The notes beneath the pieces are model-generated. The model ran no database searches. It was not told the origin of the DNA and worked only from the letters and a program-made list of their open reading frames with translations. A stretch of 64,000 nt of DNA from Balamuthia mandrillaris (Eukaryota; Discosea; Longamoebia; Balamuthiidae): positions 62,001-126,000 of the forward strand of contig JAVKOQ010000114.1 of assembly GCA_031835245.1 (NCBI GenBank), read 5' to 3'. Below, in pieces: positions 11,428 to 22,200 of this stretch (position 1 is the first letter of the stretch; every line of letters begins with the position of its first letter). The position numbers and the translations under genes were made by a program.

Positions 11428-11643
11428 CAGGGCAGAGTGTAACGTACGAATGGCAGAGAAACCAGAAGCAAAGGAAGAAGAAGAAGAAGAAGACGACGAT
11501 TGCGGTGCCGCTGGTTGTGGCTGTTGTTGAGCAACCTGTCCCGGCAGGCCTTTCTTGTAGAAAGAGGCTATGATCGTGGAGCCCAACACGATGCAGATCA
11601 GCACCACCACCACGAACAACAGGAGCAACTCTTCCGGTTCCAT
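9244..11643 (-). CDS. Copine-like VWA protein with N-terminal membrane anchor (paralogue 2)
   Basis: Ten exons in phase: 11448-11643, 11288-11365, 11107-10980, 10672-10633, 10560-10418, 10344-10306, 9978-9873, 9814-9777, 9695-9663, 9357-9244; about 304 aa. Exon 1 gives a TM anchor ([19 protein letters not shown]) and a Gln/Pro/Ser linker; the rest is the same VWA-copine domain as paralogue 1 ([63 protein letters not shown]...TELGLL). An in-frame ATG at 11748 would add 35 residues; I chose 11643 because it starts right before the anchor, as in paralogue 1. Three introns present here are absent from paralogue 1, and most introns are filled with purine-rich (+ strand) repeats. Confidence 0.85.
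9390..9640 (-). repeat. (GGGAGA)n / (GA)n purine array in copine-like paralogue 2 intron
   Basis: About 250 bp of GGGAGA, GGAGG and GA units on the + strand. It lies in the intron between exons 9663-9695 and 9244-9357, so the transcript carries CU/CCCUCU sequence. Confidence 0.95.
10080..10413 (-). repeat. GAA/GGAGAA array and GA run flanking a 39-bp exon
   Basis: GAA, GGAGAA and GAACAA units from about 10080 to 10303 and a (GA)n run at 10378-10413 bracket the small exon 10306-10344 of copine-like paralogue 2. The sense strand of the gene is pyrimidine-rich. Confidence 0.9.
10720..10975 (-). repeat. GAA/GAACAA/CAA array in copine-like paralogue 2 intron
   Basis: About 210 bp of GAA with GAACAA and CAA units, between exons 10980-11107 and 10633-10672. 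The position is an intron that paralogue 1 lacks. Confidence 0.9.
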
Positions 11644-11897
11644 CTCTTTCTTTCCTTTCTTCACTTCTTTCAACGAAAAAATGAGGAAGAGACCGTTGCA
11701 ACCTGCACATGACGAGCCCAATTTGACCAGCATTTCCCCTTCGTGCACAGATATTGATCTATTTCTTCTCTTTTTGTGCTCATTTTGTCCTCCACATCAA
11801 TAATTATCAACTTTTCTGCGCAATAATCGAATGATTATCGTGAAAAAATTGGATAAAAAAGAATACCAAAAAGCAAAAGAGGAACTGAAGAAGAGGG

Positions 11898-13238
11898 ATG
11901 GAGCGGCTTCGCACTTGGACCGGAGGACAGCTCACCCGCTTTGGCCTTGGAAGGCAACGCAACCAAGGAGTGGGGGAGGAAGGCAAAGATCCCGCCGCTG
12001 CTGCCAACACCGTGGCGCTCAACGCCGATGAGTGCCCCATCTGCACCGAAAAGCTCTACCACCAACCCCCACAAAACGAAACCTCCACTCACCACAAAGC
12101 CAGCTCTTCTGCTGCCTCTTCCTCTGCCTCACAAGGAGAAGGTGAAGAGGAAGCGGTGGCCGCCACAACAACAGCAACAAACACTCCCGCTGAGGGCAGC
12201 AATAATGATAATGTGCAGGTGCTCGCCCTGCCCTGCAACCCCGGGCACGTCTTTCACCTGAGCTGCATACGGCGGTGGGCCGAGGTGAACCCCACTTGCC
12301 CCTTGGACCGAAGCCCCATCCCGCCGGAGGCCCTCATCCCCCGTTTCCACCGCCCCTGGAACCGTGGCCGCCTCTACGCCTCCTTCTTTGCGGAGGCCGT
12401 CATAGAGGGCACGTTCTACTACCTCTGGTGGCAGCACATCTGGAAGGAGCCCTCCGTGTTCCTCTCCCGCCTCACCATCGACACGTTCAGCCATTTGATA
12501 GCCTCCCTCTTGGACAACCAGGTCTACGGGGGGGATGAGAATGATGCCAACAGACCCCCGCAAAGACAGCTGCTGCTGCAGCACCACCATGAGGAGGAGG
12601 AGGAGGAAGAGGAGGATGAGAGTGACCTTGATGTTAGCAGTGATGAGGATGAGAGCGAGGATGATGGGGAGGAGGAGGAAGAGGACATGAGGATGAGGAA
12701 TCATAGAAGGAGGTTACGGGCGTTGCAACGACAATTGAGCGACATGGAGGAGCGACAGCAGCGGAACGACGGTAGCAATAGAGGACACGAAGGGCAAAGA
12801 AGACAAGGAGAAGAAGAAGAAGAAGAAGAAGAAGATGTGGCAGAAGAAGAACAAGAACAACAACACGATTCAGCTCACACTGGAGTCTTGCACCGAATTC
12901 GTCCGGCTCTCTTCAGCGTCAGTGAATACGCCCTCAACTGCATGCTAACCTTCTGCTTCTCCAGCAACAACTTCCAGCGGACAACCCAGTTCGTCTTCAG
13001 GCAGCACCTCGAGACCTACTCCCACCGGCTCTTCACCAAGACGCTTCACCTCTGCAACTCTGGCTATGACTATGCCACTGCCAGGAGCATCGTCAAGGTG
13101 GATCCTTTCCTGTGGCTCAGCGGAACGGTGGTCGGCGTGTTTGTCGTGGGAGGCTTTGCCAGAAGCCTCTCCGACTCTCTCTCCAACAAGGCTTCCCTGT
13201 TTTTGCTCTCCAGCAAGCCCTGGTCTCTCGTCTTTTAA
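11898..13238 (+). CDS. Membrane RING-finger protein, probable E3 ubiquitin ligase
   Basis: Single-exon ORF of 446 aa. A RING-H2-like finger starts at about residue 46 (CPICTEKLY), has a Ser/Ala/Thr-rich insert of about 55 residues in its first loop, and continues with PCNPGHVFHLSCIRRW and CPLDRSPI, so all eight metal ligands can be placed. The middle is very acidic (poly-Glu blocks near residues 228-260 and 300-320) with a basic coiled-coil-like stretch. The C-terminus has a likely TM helix (FLWLSGTVVGVFVVGGFA). By family it would recruit an E2 and ubiquitinate substrates at a membrane; the partner is unknown. It lies divergent to copine-like paralogue 2, 254 bp away. The long insert inside the RING is unusual. 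Confidence 0.85.
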   Translation: MERLRTWTGGQLTRFGLGRQRNQGVGEEGKDPAAAANTVALNADECPICTEKLYHQPPQNETSTHHKASSSAASSSASQGEGEEEAVAATTTATNTPAEGSNNDNVQVLALPCNPGHVFHLSCIRRWAEVNPTCPLDRSPIPPEALIPRFHRPWNRGRLYASFFAEAVIEGTFYYLWWQHIWKEPSVFLSRLTIDTFSHLIASLLDNQVYGGDENDANRPPQRQLLLQHHHEEEEEEEEDESDLDVSSDEDESEDDGEEEEEDMRMRNHRRRLRALQRQLSDMEERQQRNDGSNRGHEGQRRQGEEEEEEEEDVAEEEQEQQHDSAHTGVLHRIRPALFSVSEYALNCMLTFCFSSNNFQRTTQFVFRQHLETYSHRLFTKTLHLCNSGYDYATARSIVKVDPFLWLSGTVVGVFVVGGFARSLSDSLSNKASLFLLSSKPWSLVF

Positions 13239-13728
13239 AACACGTGCCGCACGTACACACCAAAAAATTGTTATATAATAAAAAAGTCGTATTAGACATG
13301 AGAGAGGACACGAGATAGATCAAAGCTTTTGATCTACCGAATGACGTGGCATATGTGCAGATCAATGATGACCCCTCACGTCTGTTTCCTAGCAACAAAG
13401 GGTTAATTAATTAAAACTTAATTAAAAATCTACTAATTAGGGAAACTTCAAACTTTTCACGGGGAAGCCTGAAGAAAATTCGGATGCTGGTTGTGGCCGG
13501 AAAGGCAGCCCGAGAAAGGGGAAAGAACACGCGACCTTCCCAAGAAACGCAAAGGAAGCTGGACGCTCTGAAACCATCCTCTTCTTCTTGTTCTTCTTCC
13601 TTCTACTTATTACCTCCTTGTATTGGCACTTCATATATTCTTCTTCATTTTATTTTATTTTTTTTTGTACAAAGTGTAGTATTTGTTTTTCGAGTCTCAC
13701 GAGGAACAGAGGAGGAGGAGTTAAAAAA
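13239..13728. other. Intergenic, AT-rich
   Basis: 490 bp between two + genes. The first half has a TTAATTAA-rich stretch (13396-13440); the second half has a short TTC run and a T-rich segment just before the next start. No gene recognised. Confidence 0.5.
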
Positions 13729-14886
13729 ATGATAGAGGCAGGTGTGTTTCGCTATGCATGGAGGATACTTGGGGGAGTGTGCATGTTGACCGTGTTGGCA
13801 GTGTGCGGCTTTGGGTTCACACTGACGGACAGCGGATGGAGTTACTCGGAAGGATGTCACTATGGCTGGCTCAGAGGCTCGTGCGACGGAGAAGTGGTAA
13901 ACATCTCTTCTGCTGACTTCACTCTCTCTTTTTCTCCACGCTTCGTCTGAGGAACACAAGCTGACTGTCCCGTTGGCTCTACTGAAAAAATAAAAAGGTG
14001 GAGTTGGATGGTAAAGCAAAGGAGTCTGGCATTGTTGCCATTACCACGTCGTCGGTGAGCATCGCTCTGGTGGGCCTCGCGTTGCTCTTCCAAAACTGTG
14101 GAGGCTTCTACCGAAAGCAACCGTTTGCGCTCATTCTGGTTTCTTTGGCCTGGTTTGTTTCTTGGAACTCTTTCTTTATGTTCTTCAACTTCTTGTTCTT
14201 GTTCTCCTTCTCCTTCTCCTTCTCCTTCTCCTTCTTTTCTTCTTGTTCTTGTTCTTGTTCTTGTTCTTCTTGTTCTGGTTCTTTATGTTCTTCAACTTCT
14301 TGTTCTTTTTCTTCTCCTTCTCCTTCTCCTTCTCCTTCTCCTTCTCCTTCTCCTTCTCCTTCTCCTTCTCCTTTTTCTTTATCTTCTTCTTCTTCTTGTT
14401 CTTCTTCTGTATCTTCTTCTTTTTCTGCTTCCTGTCTCTCTCGTGTGCTTTCTTTCCTTCGTTTCTTAATGTAGAAAAATGAAAACAATCAAAAGGTTCA
14501 TCCATACTGTCTCTGCTATCGTCTTCTTCGCGTTAGTGCTCTCCATTTGGAAGGATGGCGGCCAACAGCCAAGAGTAGGGTGGTTCGGTTGGATTTGGAT
14601 GGCGACCGGCTGTTTGGTGTTGCTGGTGGGCAGATGGGCAGCCTCAAGAGAGTTTCTACGTGTCCAGAAGAAAGACTTCATCATTCCAGCGGTTGTCAAC
14701 GAGAACAGCTGCTTGCTCTCCGCTGCGCATAACAAAAGGGCCACAAAGACGTTTTGTGGAGATGAGCTCGTGGAGAAGGGTAAAACTGTGGCAGAGAAGA
14801 AGAAGAAACTGTTGGACATTGAGAGCGCAATAGTGGTGGAGATGAACGAAGAGATTTTGACTGATAGTGATGAAGACCGGATTTAA
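13729..14886 (+). CDS. Four-TM protein with claudin-like topology
   Basis: Exons 13729-13896, 13998-14152 and 14496-14886 (TAA) join in phase, about 237 aa. TM1 (ILGGVCMLTVLAVCGFGF) is followed by an extracellular loop with W-YSEGC-YGWLRGSC, then TM2 (IVAITTSSVSIALVGLALLF), TM3 (spanning the exon 2/3 junction, SLAWFIHTVSAIVFFALVL) and TM4 (WFGWIWMATGCLVLLVG). The cytosolic tail is charged and ends in an acidic cluster (EEILTDSDEDRI). Four TMs with a W...GLW-like...C...C first loop is the PMP22/claudin arrangement; I infer topology, not function. The last junction uses an AAAAG acceptor; the apparent GTAG acceptor upstream would create a stop. Intron 2 is filled with TTC/TCC repeats. Confidence 0.75.
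14190..14440 (+). repeat. TTC/TTG/TCC hexamer array in four-TM gene intron
   Basis: About 250 bp of TTCTTG, TTCTCC and TTC units inside the intron 14153-14495, with a duplicated non-repeat island (a TTTATGTTCTTCAAC motif near 14175 and 14281) showing segmental duplication of the array. Confidence 0.9.
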
Positions 14887-14974
14887 AGTGAGTGTTTGTT
14901 GAGTGTAATGTTTTGATCATCGTTTTGCTGTGCATAGCTTTTCTTCTCTCTTTCTCTTGTTGAAGCGAAAATAA

Positions 14975-16366
14975 CTAGACCTGTTTTGTATCATCTACTC
15001 TGGTCTCTTCTTCCTCGTTTTCTTCTTGTTCTCCTCTGTAGTCACTTTGTTGCTGCTGCCCTCTTTGGTTACTTTCGCTTCTTTTATGCCTTCTCCTCTC
15101 CTGCTTCGCCCACTCCAACAATTCCCCATGTTTCCGCTCAGTGGCCCACTTACAAACCATGCGATAATTCCAAGGACAACCGTGCTCCCTCGCCCACTTC
15201 AACACTTTCAGGTGCCCTCCAAACGCTGCCATGGTGCATGTGCCTTCGTCCCAAGGACATCCTTCCTCGCGTAACCATTGCAATAATTCCAAGTTGCCAT
15301 TTCTCGCTGCTTGTGTGCAAACCTTGGGACCCCAAGGGCATGGTTGGTTCCGCTGTTCTGCTCCTCTCATCCATTTGAGCACATGCAGTTGTCCGTGAGC
15401 AGCAGCTGCAATGCTTGTGGCGAGACCCCAAGGACAGCCCTGCTCGCGTGCCCATTTCAGCATGTTTAGCTGGCCGTGCACTGCCGCCCAACCACAAATC
15501 TCTAAAGTGGAAGTTGGAAGAGGACAGCCTTGCTCGTGTGCCCATTTCAACATGTTTAGCTGGCCACTCTTTGCCGCGACGGAACAAGCCTTGTTCTTGT
15601 CCCAAGGACAGCCTTGAGCAACCATCCATTGCACCACGTGCAGCTGTCCTCCTCGGATCGCCTGCTCGCTGCTGTTTTGGCTCCAAGGACATCCATGCTC
15701 TCTCGCCCATTGCAGCACCTCCAAGTGGCCGTTCTTGGCTGCATTTGTGCAGGTCCACTCGTTCCAGGGGCAACCCTGCTCTCTAACCCACTGCAACACC
15801 TCCAAGTGTCCTCCGCTTGCTGCTCCAGCGCAGGTTCGTTGGTTCCAAGGACATCCATGCTCCCTCATCCATTGCAGCACTGCCAGGTGGCCGTTGAGGG
15901 CTGCCGCCCTGCAAGTCCACGCGTCCCAAGGACAACCCTGCGCATGAGCCCACTGCAACACCGCCAAGTGCCCGTTGCTGGCCGCTTGGTAAGTGGTCTC
16001 CCAGCTCCAAGGACAGCCGTGCTCTCTGGCCCATTGAAGCACCGCCAAATGGCCGTGCTTGGCGGCTTCTCTGCAGGTGTTGGGGCTCCAGCGACATCCC
16101 CGTTTCCGTGCCATCGCCAAGACCTGCACGTTGCCAAGAGAAGCAGCGAGATCGCAGGTGGTTTGGTCCGTTTGGTAGCCGTTGAGGAGGGACCATTGGA
16201 ACAAGGCCGGCGAGCTGCAGGCCACCCTCGCGCTCAACCTGTGCCTCCGCTCCGCGGGACAACAGGCAAACCAACGGCGACAGGTCCTCGCCGCCACCGC
16301 CGCCGTTCCTGGCGGAAGAAAGTCCAGCACGTACGCTATCACCTCTGCTGGCAGCAGCTCCTCCAT
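14975..16366 (-). CDS. F-box-like / ankyrin-repeat protein of the GCPW type
   Basis: Single-exon ORF of 463 aa. An N-terminal F-box-like segment (LLPAEVIAYVLDFLPPGT...RTCRRWF) is followed by about 12 ankyrin-type repeats of the form GHLxVLQWAREHGCPW-xxTCxxAAxxG between residues about 70 and 420, then a polar tail rich in Gln, Glu and Arg. Repeats with the GCPW signature are common in Acanthamoeba, some oomycetes and giant amoebal viruses. The likely role is substrate recognition for an SCF-type ubiquitin ligase, by inference from domain order. The gene is intronless while its neighbours are not, and its 3' end lies 89 bp from the four-TM gene. Horizontal exchange with amoebal viruses is possible but not shown. 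Confidence 0.88.
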   Translation of the reverse strand: MEELLPAEVIAYVLDFLPPGTAAVAARTCRRWFACCPAERRHRLSARVACSSPALFQWSLLNGYQTDQTTCDLAASLGNVQVLAMARKRGCRWSPNTCREAAKHGHLAVLQWAREHGCPWSWETTYQAASNGHLAVLQWAHAQGCPWDAWTCRAAALNGHLAVLQWMREHGCPWNQRTCAGAASGGHLEVLQWVREQGCPWNEWTCTNAAKNGHLEVLQWAREHGCPWSQNSSEQAIRGGQLHVVQWMVAQGCPWDKNKACSVAAKSGQLNMLKWAHEQGCPLPTSTLEICGWAAVHGQLNMLKWAREQGCPWGLATSIAAAAHGQLHVLKWMRGAEQRNQPCPWGPKVCTQAARNGNLELLQWLREEGCPWDEGTCTMAAFGGHLKVLKWAREHGCPWNYRMVCKWATERKHGELLEWAKQERRRHKRSESNQRGQQQQSDYRGEQEENEEEETRVDDTKQV

Positions 16367-16541
16367 GGAGGCATGCTTCTTGGCTCGCCTCTGTTTTTTT
16401 TTTTCTCACGTCCTTCCTCGTTTCGTTTCCATGTCGTCATGACAGTTTTCCATGACGACGTGATCAAACCCAAGCACTTGAACAATTTCTTTTTTTAATT
16501 CGAATGAAAGAAAGAAGTTTCGCCGATCAGAAGAAGAAGAA

Positions 16542-17801
16542 ATGGAGCCGCGTCCGTCGACGCCCGCGGCGGCGGTGGCGGTGGTGCTCACCGAGGCAGA
16601 GAGGCAGATATTCGATTTCTTGTTGGAGGTGGTCGCTCACTATCAACTTGGGACCACGCTGCGGGCCGCCGGTGGTTGGGTTCGAGACAAGGTCGGTGTT
16701 CTCGCTTTCCTGTTGCGCTTTCTTTCTTGCTTTCATTCTTTCTTCTGCCTTGCTTCTCTTTTTCGTTTCTATTATTTGTATGTGTAAAGAACGTGCGCAC
16801 AAACCTGTTTTTTTAAAAAAAGATACGTGGGAACGAAAGCGACGACATTGACATTGCGCTGGATAACATGATGGGCAGCCCCTTTGCCACTCTCGTCAAT
16901 GAATACCTTCAACAGAAGGGCTATGAAACCCACTCCATCGGTAAGAGCGAAGAAAACTTTCTCTCTCGTCTTCTTCTTTGCTTCTCTCTTATCTCTCTTC
17001 TTTCTTTTCTTTCTCTTCTTTGCTTCTCTGCTTCGGGCGCCGTTGACGTATGGTATGTAAAACAGGTGTAATACACTCCAACCCCGAACAGTCCAAGCAT
17101 TTGGAAACAGCCACAATGAGGATCTTTGATGTATGGATCGATCTCGTCAACCTTCGCTCCGAATCCTACGCCGCTGACAGTCGCATTCCTGATCACACTG
17201 TTCGCATCCTCTTGTTCTTGTTCTTCTTCTTCTTCTTCTTGTTCTTGTTCTTCTTGTTCTTCTTCTTCTTCTTCTTCTTCTTCTTCTTCTTCTTCTTCTT
17301 CTTTATCTCTTTTGCTATGTTCTCTCGTTTCACTTTACTTCTTCTCTATTCCTCTTCCTTTGGTGTTCCTATAGTGTGTCTTATGTTTTTTCTTGAAAAG
17401 CAAATAGGAACACCAAAGGAAGATGCATTGCGAAGGGATCTTACGATTAACTCGCTTTTCTATAACATCAACACTGCATCAATTGAGGACTGGACAGGAA
17501 CCGTAACGTCTCACTTTTCTCTCTGATCTTTTCTCTCTTTCTTTCTCTCGTTCTTCTCTTTCTTCTGGCATGACATAATCTAAAAAAAAGAAAAGTAGGG
17601 CCTAAAAGACTTGGCCGAAGGAATCATTCGAACACCGCTTTCTCCTCATACTACATTCCTGGACGATCCTTTGCGAGTGTTGCGCGCTGTTCGGTTCGCC
17701 AGTCGTCTTGGCTTTGTGTTGGATGATGAGCTTGTTGCTGCTGCCATGGATACTGAAATACAGGTTTCTTTTTTGTATCTCTCTGTCTGTCTCTATATCT
17801 G

Positions 17802-17854
<53 letters not shown>

Positions 17855-19238
17855 ATCTCTGCCTTCTTTCTCTGTTTCTATATTTCGCAAAAGTTAGCAA
17901 GTACTTTGCTCACGTTCTCCTGTCTCTATCATGTAAATGGATAAAGACCGCTTTGTCGCAGAAAGTAAGTCGAGAAAGAATTGGAAACGAGGTGGAAGGC
18001 ATGCTTAATGGTATATTTTTTAAAATAAGGACGTGCTTCCTGACCCCCAACATCATCCATATTGACGATTCTATATTATGGCCATAAGGACGCAACCCAG
18101 ACTCAGCTTTTGATTACATTCTTCAACTTGGATTGTTTGATATCGTTTGGAATTTACCCCCAAAGACAGGTATCTCAGTCTCTTCCATGTGCATGCCTTT
18201 TCACTATGAGCTCATTGTTGATGTTAAACCCTTTCTCTCTGCCCTCTTCCTGCGTACAGATTTCTCTCACCAAAGTGATTCCAGAGAACATTGCACTGCT
18301 CAACTTCATAGAATGAAACGGTAAAACACGCAAAGACGATTTCACTTGTTTTTTTTTTTTTTTTTTTTCAGTTGCCATTTAAAGTCTTCTATGTTAATTT
18401 TTTTGTCAAAAATAAGGTTGCTGGATGTGGCTTCGTCTTCCATTTCTATTGACCCCGCCAGAAGACGGCTGCTGCTCCTTAGCAGCTTTTTCAAACTGTT
18501 TGCCGGTCATTCTTATGCCAACAAGAAGGGACGAGCTACACCCGTAATTGAGTATCTGGTTATCGAATCTGTCAAGGTGCTCCTCTCTCTCTCCCCTCAG
18601 TTCATCTCTTCATTTCGTCTACCGCTCTTTCTCTTCTCTTCGCTCATCGCATTCTTCCTATCTGTTTATGATGCTCGTTGGCCGTTTGCTTCAACAGTGG
18701 AAGATCAAAGACGCCAAAGACATCATCACTGTTGCTGAGAATGCGGAGAAGCTTCGTGCTTTTGCCGCATCACTTGCTTCCACCAACTCATTCAACCGTC
18801 AATCCGTTGGTTCGTTGCTCCACTATCTCTGCTCTCTGTCTCTTCTCTCTCCCTTACTTTTGCACTCTTCTCCTTCCGTCCATCAACTCAAAACAAAAAG
18901 GTTTGGTGCTAAGAGAAACCAAACAACTTTGGGAAGACGCTCTGTTGGTCGGTCTTTCCCAGGGACTTCCTTTCTCTCCTTCGGAAGAAGAGCACCACCA
19001 ACAACAAATCTTGGCGCTCTATCGTCTCTTCCAAAGCAAAGTGTTGGAGGAAGGATTGGACCAAGTGTGGAAGCTTGCTCCTCTGTGGAACGGCAAAGAG
19101 TTGGCGGAGGCGTTGGGCCTTGCTCCCGGCCCTCGCATCGGGCAGCTCATCCAACGAGAGATCGAGTGGCAACTCGCTCATCCTTCTGCCTCCAAAGAGG
19201 AATGCTTGCTGTACCTCCGAAAGGAAGTCTCTTCTTGA
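16542..19238 (+). CDS. TRNT1: tRNA nucleotidyltransferase (CCA-adding enzyme)
   Basis: Eleven exons in phase: 16542-16691, 16823-16940, 17066-17199, 17401-17502, 17599-17763, 17947-18010, 18089-18169, 18260-18320, 18417-18576, 18698-18809, 18901-19238; about 494 aa. Class II nucleotidyltransferase motifs are clear: AAGGWVRDK, DDIDIAL with the catalytic carboxylates, RRDLTINSLFYN, DDPLRVLRAVRFASRLGF and the template-recognition region through SRERIGNEVEGML. The enzyme adds the 3' CCA to tRNAs in nucleus, cytosol and mitochondria. No mitochondrial presequence is obvious at the chosen start. Intron 3 carries a TTC array (17211-17311) and intron 5 a CT run (17806-17851). The last exon is 54 bp from the convergent CLU gene. 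Confidence 0.93.
17200..17400 (+). repeat. TTC/TTG array in CCA-enzyme intron 3
   Basis: TTC with TTG units from about 17211 to 17311, pyrimidine-rich on the sense strand. The intron ends with an A-rich GAAAAG acceptor rather than a pyrimidine tract next to the AG. Confidence 0.9.
17800..17855 (+). repeat. (CT)n run in CCA-enzyme intron 5
   Basis: A near-perfect CT run of about 50 bp between exons 17599-17763 and 17947-18010. Confidence 0.9.
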
Positions 19239-19291
19239 CTGTAAAGTTACTCTTTAAAAAAAAAGCAGAGCGTTTCAGCTTTCAACAGAGT

Positions 19292-22200
19292 TTAATGAGA
19301 ATAAGGGAAAGGCGCTTTGAGAGAAGAAGCAGCAGAAGAGGAAGACGCAGAAGCAGCAGCGGTGGAGCTTGCTGCCGCCGAAAGGTTTCTTCTGGCGGCG
19401 GCGCTGAGTCCACCCGTTCGAGCGGCAGCTCCTCGTGGGAGGTGATGCCTCAAGCTCTCCATCTTCGTGTCCGAAAGACGAGAGGAGAGCTCCTGCTGCG
19501 CCTTCTTGGCTTCGATCTGCATCGAGACAGCCTTTCTTGTGTACTGCTTCAACCAGATGTTGCTCTCGGCCGTTCGGAGGTCGTTCTCTCCGACCAGCTG
19601 TTTGAGGATTTGATAGTTCTTCTTCTCGTAGTGCAACGCCTCCTTGAAACGATCCAACGCGCTGTAGGCATAGGCCAAATAATGACAACTATTTTTTGAA
19701 AGATTGTTAACGAACTGAAAGAGAGAAAACAAAAGAAAAAGAGAAACGTACATTTGCGCTTTGCTTAGATCGTCCTCCGGAGTGAAATAGTCATTGCTCT
19801 CCAAAGCCATGGTGTGCAGCCTCAAGGAGAGCTCCAGCCGTCCCAGGTCCTGGTTCATGAGCGCCATATGCGTCAACGTGTTGACCGCATCGGGATGATG
19901 CGGCGCACAAACGAGCGAGCCCAAATAATGCGCACGCTTGATGCATCTCAGAGCGCCCTGCAAGAAGGGTTCCTTCTTGAGGTCCCGCAGGAAGAGCGCC
20001 AAGTTGGCGTAGCTGTGGGTGGTGTCGTGGTGGTCGAGTCCGAGCACGCGCTCGTTGATGATCACCATCTTCTTTTGGTGAGCGAGGGCATGCTCAATGT
20101 CGTTTGCGTGATACAAAACGATCGCCAAGTTACTATCAGATAAAAGAAGAAAAATGAAATTAGTGCAAGGACAAAAGAGGAAAGAAGAGAGAGGAGAAAA
20201 AGAAAGAAGCCATCAGAAAAACATGAAGTGGTTATGTTTGTCGTCATCCAGACAGTCAAGAGTAGCAAATAATAAAACATCTTTTGGCTTTCTATGTTGT
20301 TGAAGAAAGAGAAAAAGAGAAAGTGGGAAAGTACCCATAGCAAATGGCAACTTCCGGATGCATGGGGCCATAGACTTGGTGGAAAATGGCGAGGGCCTCG
20401 TTGAGCAGCTCGTAGGCATACTCAAGACGCGCCTGCAACAAGAATGCTTTGCCTGCTTCCAACAATTGTTGGCCATCCATTGTCTTTAAAAATGCAGAAG
20501 ACAAAGTGTAAGAAACGGGAAAGCAAAAAAGTGAACGAGAAAGATAAATGTACCTTTGGGTCCAAATGCTTGACGGTGGGGAAGAGAGAGAGAATATCTC
20601 CTCTACGGAAGGGAAGAAGCATCTTGAAGTCATAGTCTCTGGCCATAACTTGCACGCCAGCCTTCAAACAAATGGAACGGAGAACGGGGATGTTGCGAGC
20701 GGCGCTGCGCACTTGTTCCAACGTGTTGGGAGATTGATACTTAGCGGCAGAGGAAGACTCCACAAAGCTGTAGTCGTACTTCTTGCTAATGATCTTCTCG
20801 ATATTTTGCCAAAGAATGGGGGTCGTGAGATCAAAAATATGTTCGTCGGCGCCATAATAGTTGATATGAGCTCCACTTCCTGAAAGGGTTTCTTTGTTGT
20901 TGTTATTGTTGTTGCTTCCACCTTTCTTGTTCTTTTTGCCTTTCTTCGAAGACGAAGAAGAAGATGGAGAGGAAATTCCGTTGGCTTCCTGATGAGCCTT
21001 GAGGAAGGACTTCATGTCTTGATCTTCCTCAGTCTCCACGCTGCCCTCATCCAAGGTGTGGAAGTTGGAGCGCTTGGTCACGTTGCCCAAAAGACAGTTG
21101 AGAAAGTGGGCCACTGCATAAGCAGTGTTGTGCTCCTGCACGCTGCGCAGCAACACACCAAACTCGTGCCTCGCCGCCCGCGTTATCATTTCTTGCTCAC
21201 AAAGTCCCTTTTATGTGCAACAAAAGAAAAAGTCAGCAAAAGAAAATAAAGAAAAGGAATAGAAGTGAAAAAGAAATGTACCATGATGAAGGGATGGTTC
21301 TTGGTGAGACTGGCAACCAAGCCGAGGTATCGCATGTTAACGCCGTGGCGGTGCATGATGGAGGAAAGCGTCTGTCCATCCACAGGCATCGTCTTGAACT
21401 CCACAAAGTCCTCGATCATCTTCGGGATGATAACGTCCAACAGGAACTTCCCGAGGTTCTTCACCTTCTCCTCCTCCTCTTTGATGCTCTCCTCTGTGCC
21501 GGCAACTTTGCAGAGCTGAGCAGAGGTGCCAAAGACGTTTGGATGATAGATAGTAGCCGGGTCAGGCTCTCTTTCCTTCTCAGCCTCTTTCTCTTTGTCC
21601 GCTTCTTGGGCTTTCCCTTCACCTTCTTCTCCTTGTTGTTCCTTCTTTGCTTCGGCTTCCTGCTTTGCCTTCTGTTGCTCCAAAAACTCTTTCTGAGCTC
21701 GCTGCATCTCTAAGTGCTCCGCAAAGGCCTCCAAAAGCTCCATACGGAAGACTGGAGCGGACCTCTCCTTCGGGTCCTGCTCGTACTTTTCCAAGTAGTT
21801 GGTATCCCTAGGAGTGGCTCTGACAAGGTCCACCAAATATCTCCTTCCATCGGTGCCCATGATGCCCTTGGACTTCACCGGGCAGCAGAGAGAGACCGTT
21901 TTGCCATCGCTCTCAGAGGCATCTACCATTGAGTGCTCCTTCATATGCAGTTTCTTGGCCGCGCTTTGCATGAGGCGATGGAACTCGGGATCGGCGTGGA
22001 TGGTCTTTCCGTTGTCAGCAGAGCCGTACACAATCTTGGTGCTCTCGTTGCGGAGCACACCAGGGATGATGCTCTGGGCAAGGAGGCGATGGCCGCGGAA
22101 CTCCACGATGGCGGTAAGCACAGTGCTGAGGCCCTCCACGTCGGCCATGTTGTTGTAGGCTTTAGTGGCTTTGAGGTCATTGTTGGCGCTGGTGTAGGTG

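Noticed and set aside
15150-15858. Several long frames antisense to, or shifted within, the ankyrin gene
   Set aside because: Shadows of the GCPW repeat, whose periodic codons keep other frames open.
14975-16366. Viral origin of the ankyrin gene
   Set aside because: GCPW ankyrin repeats occur in giant viruses, but also in host amoebae and oomycetes; no viral neighbour genes, promoter motifs or termini are present here.
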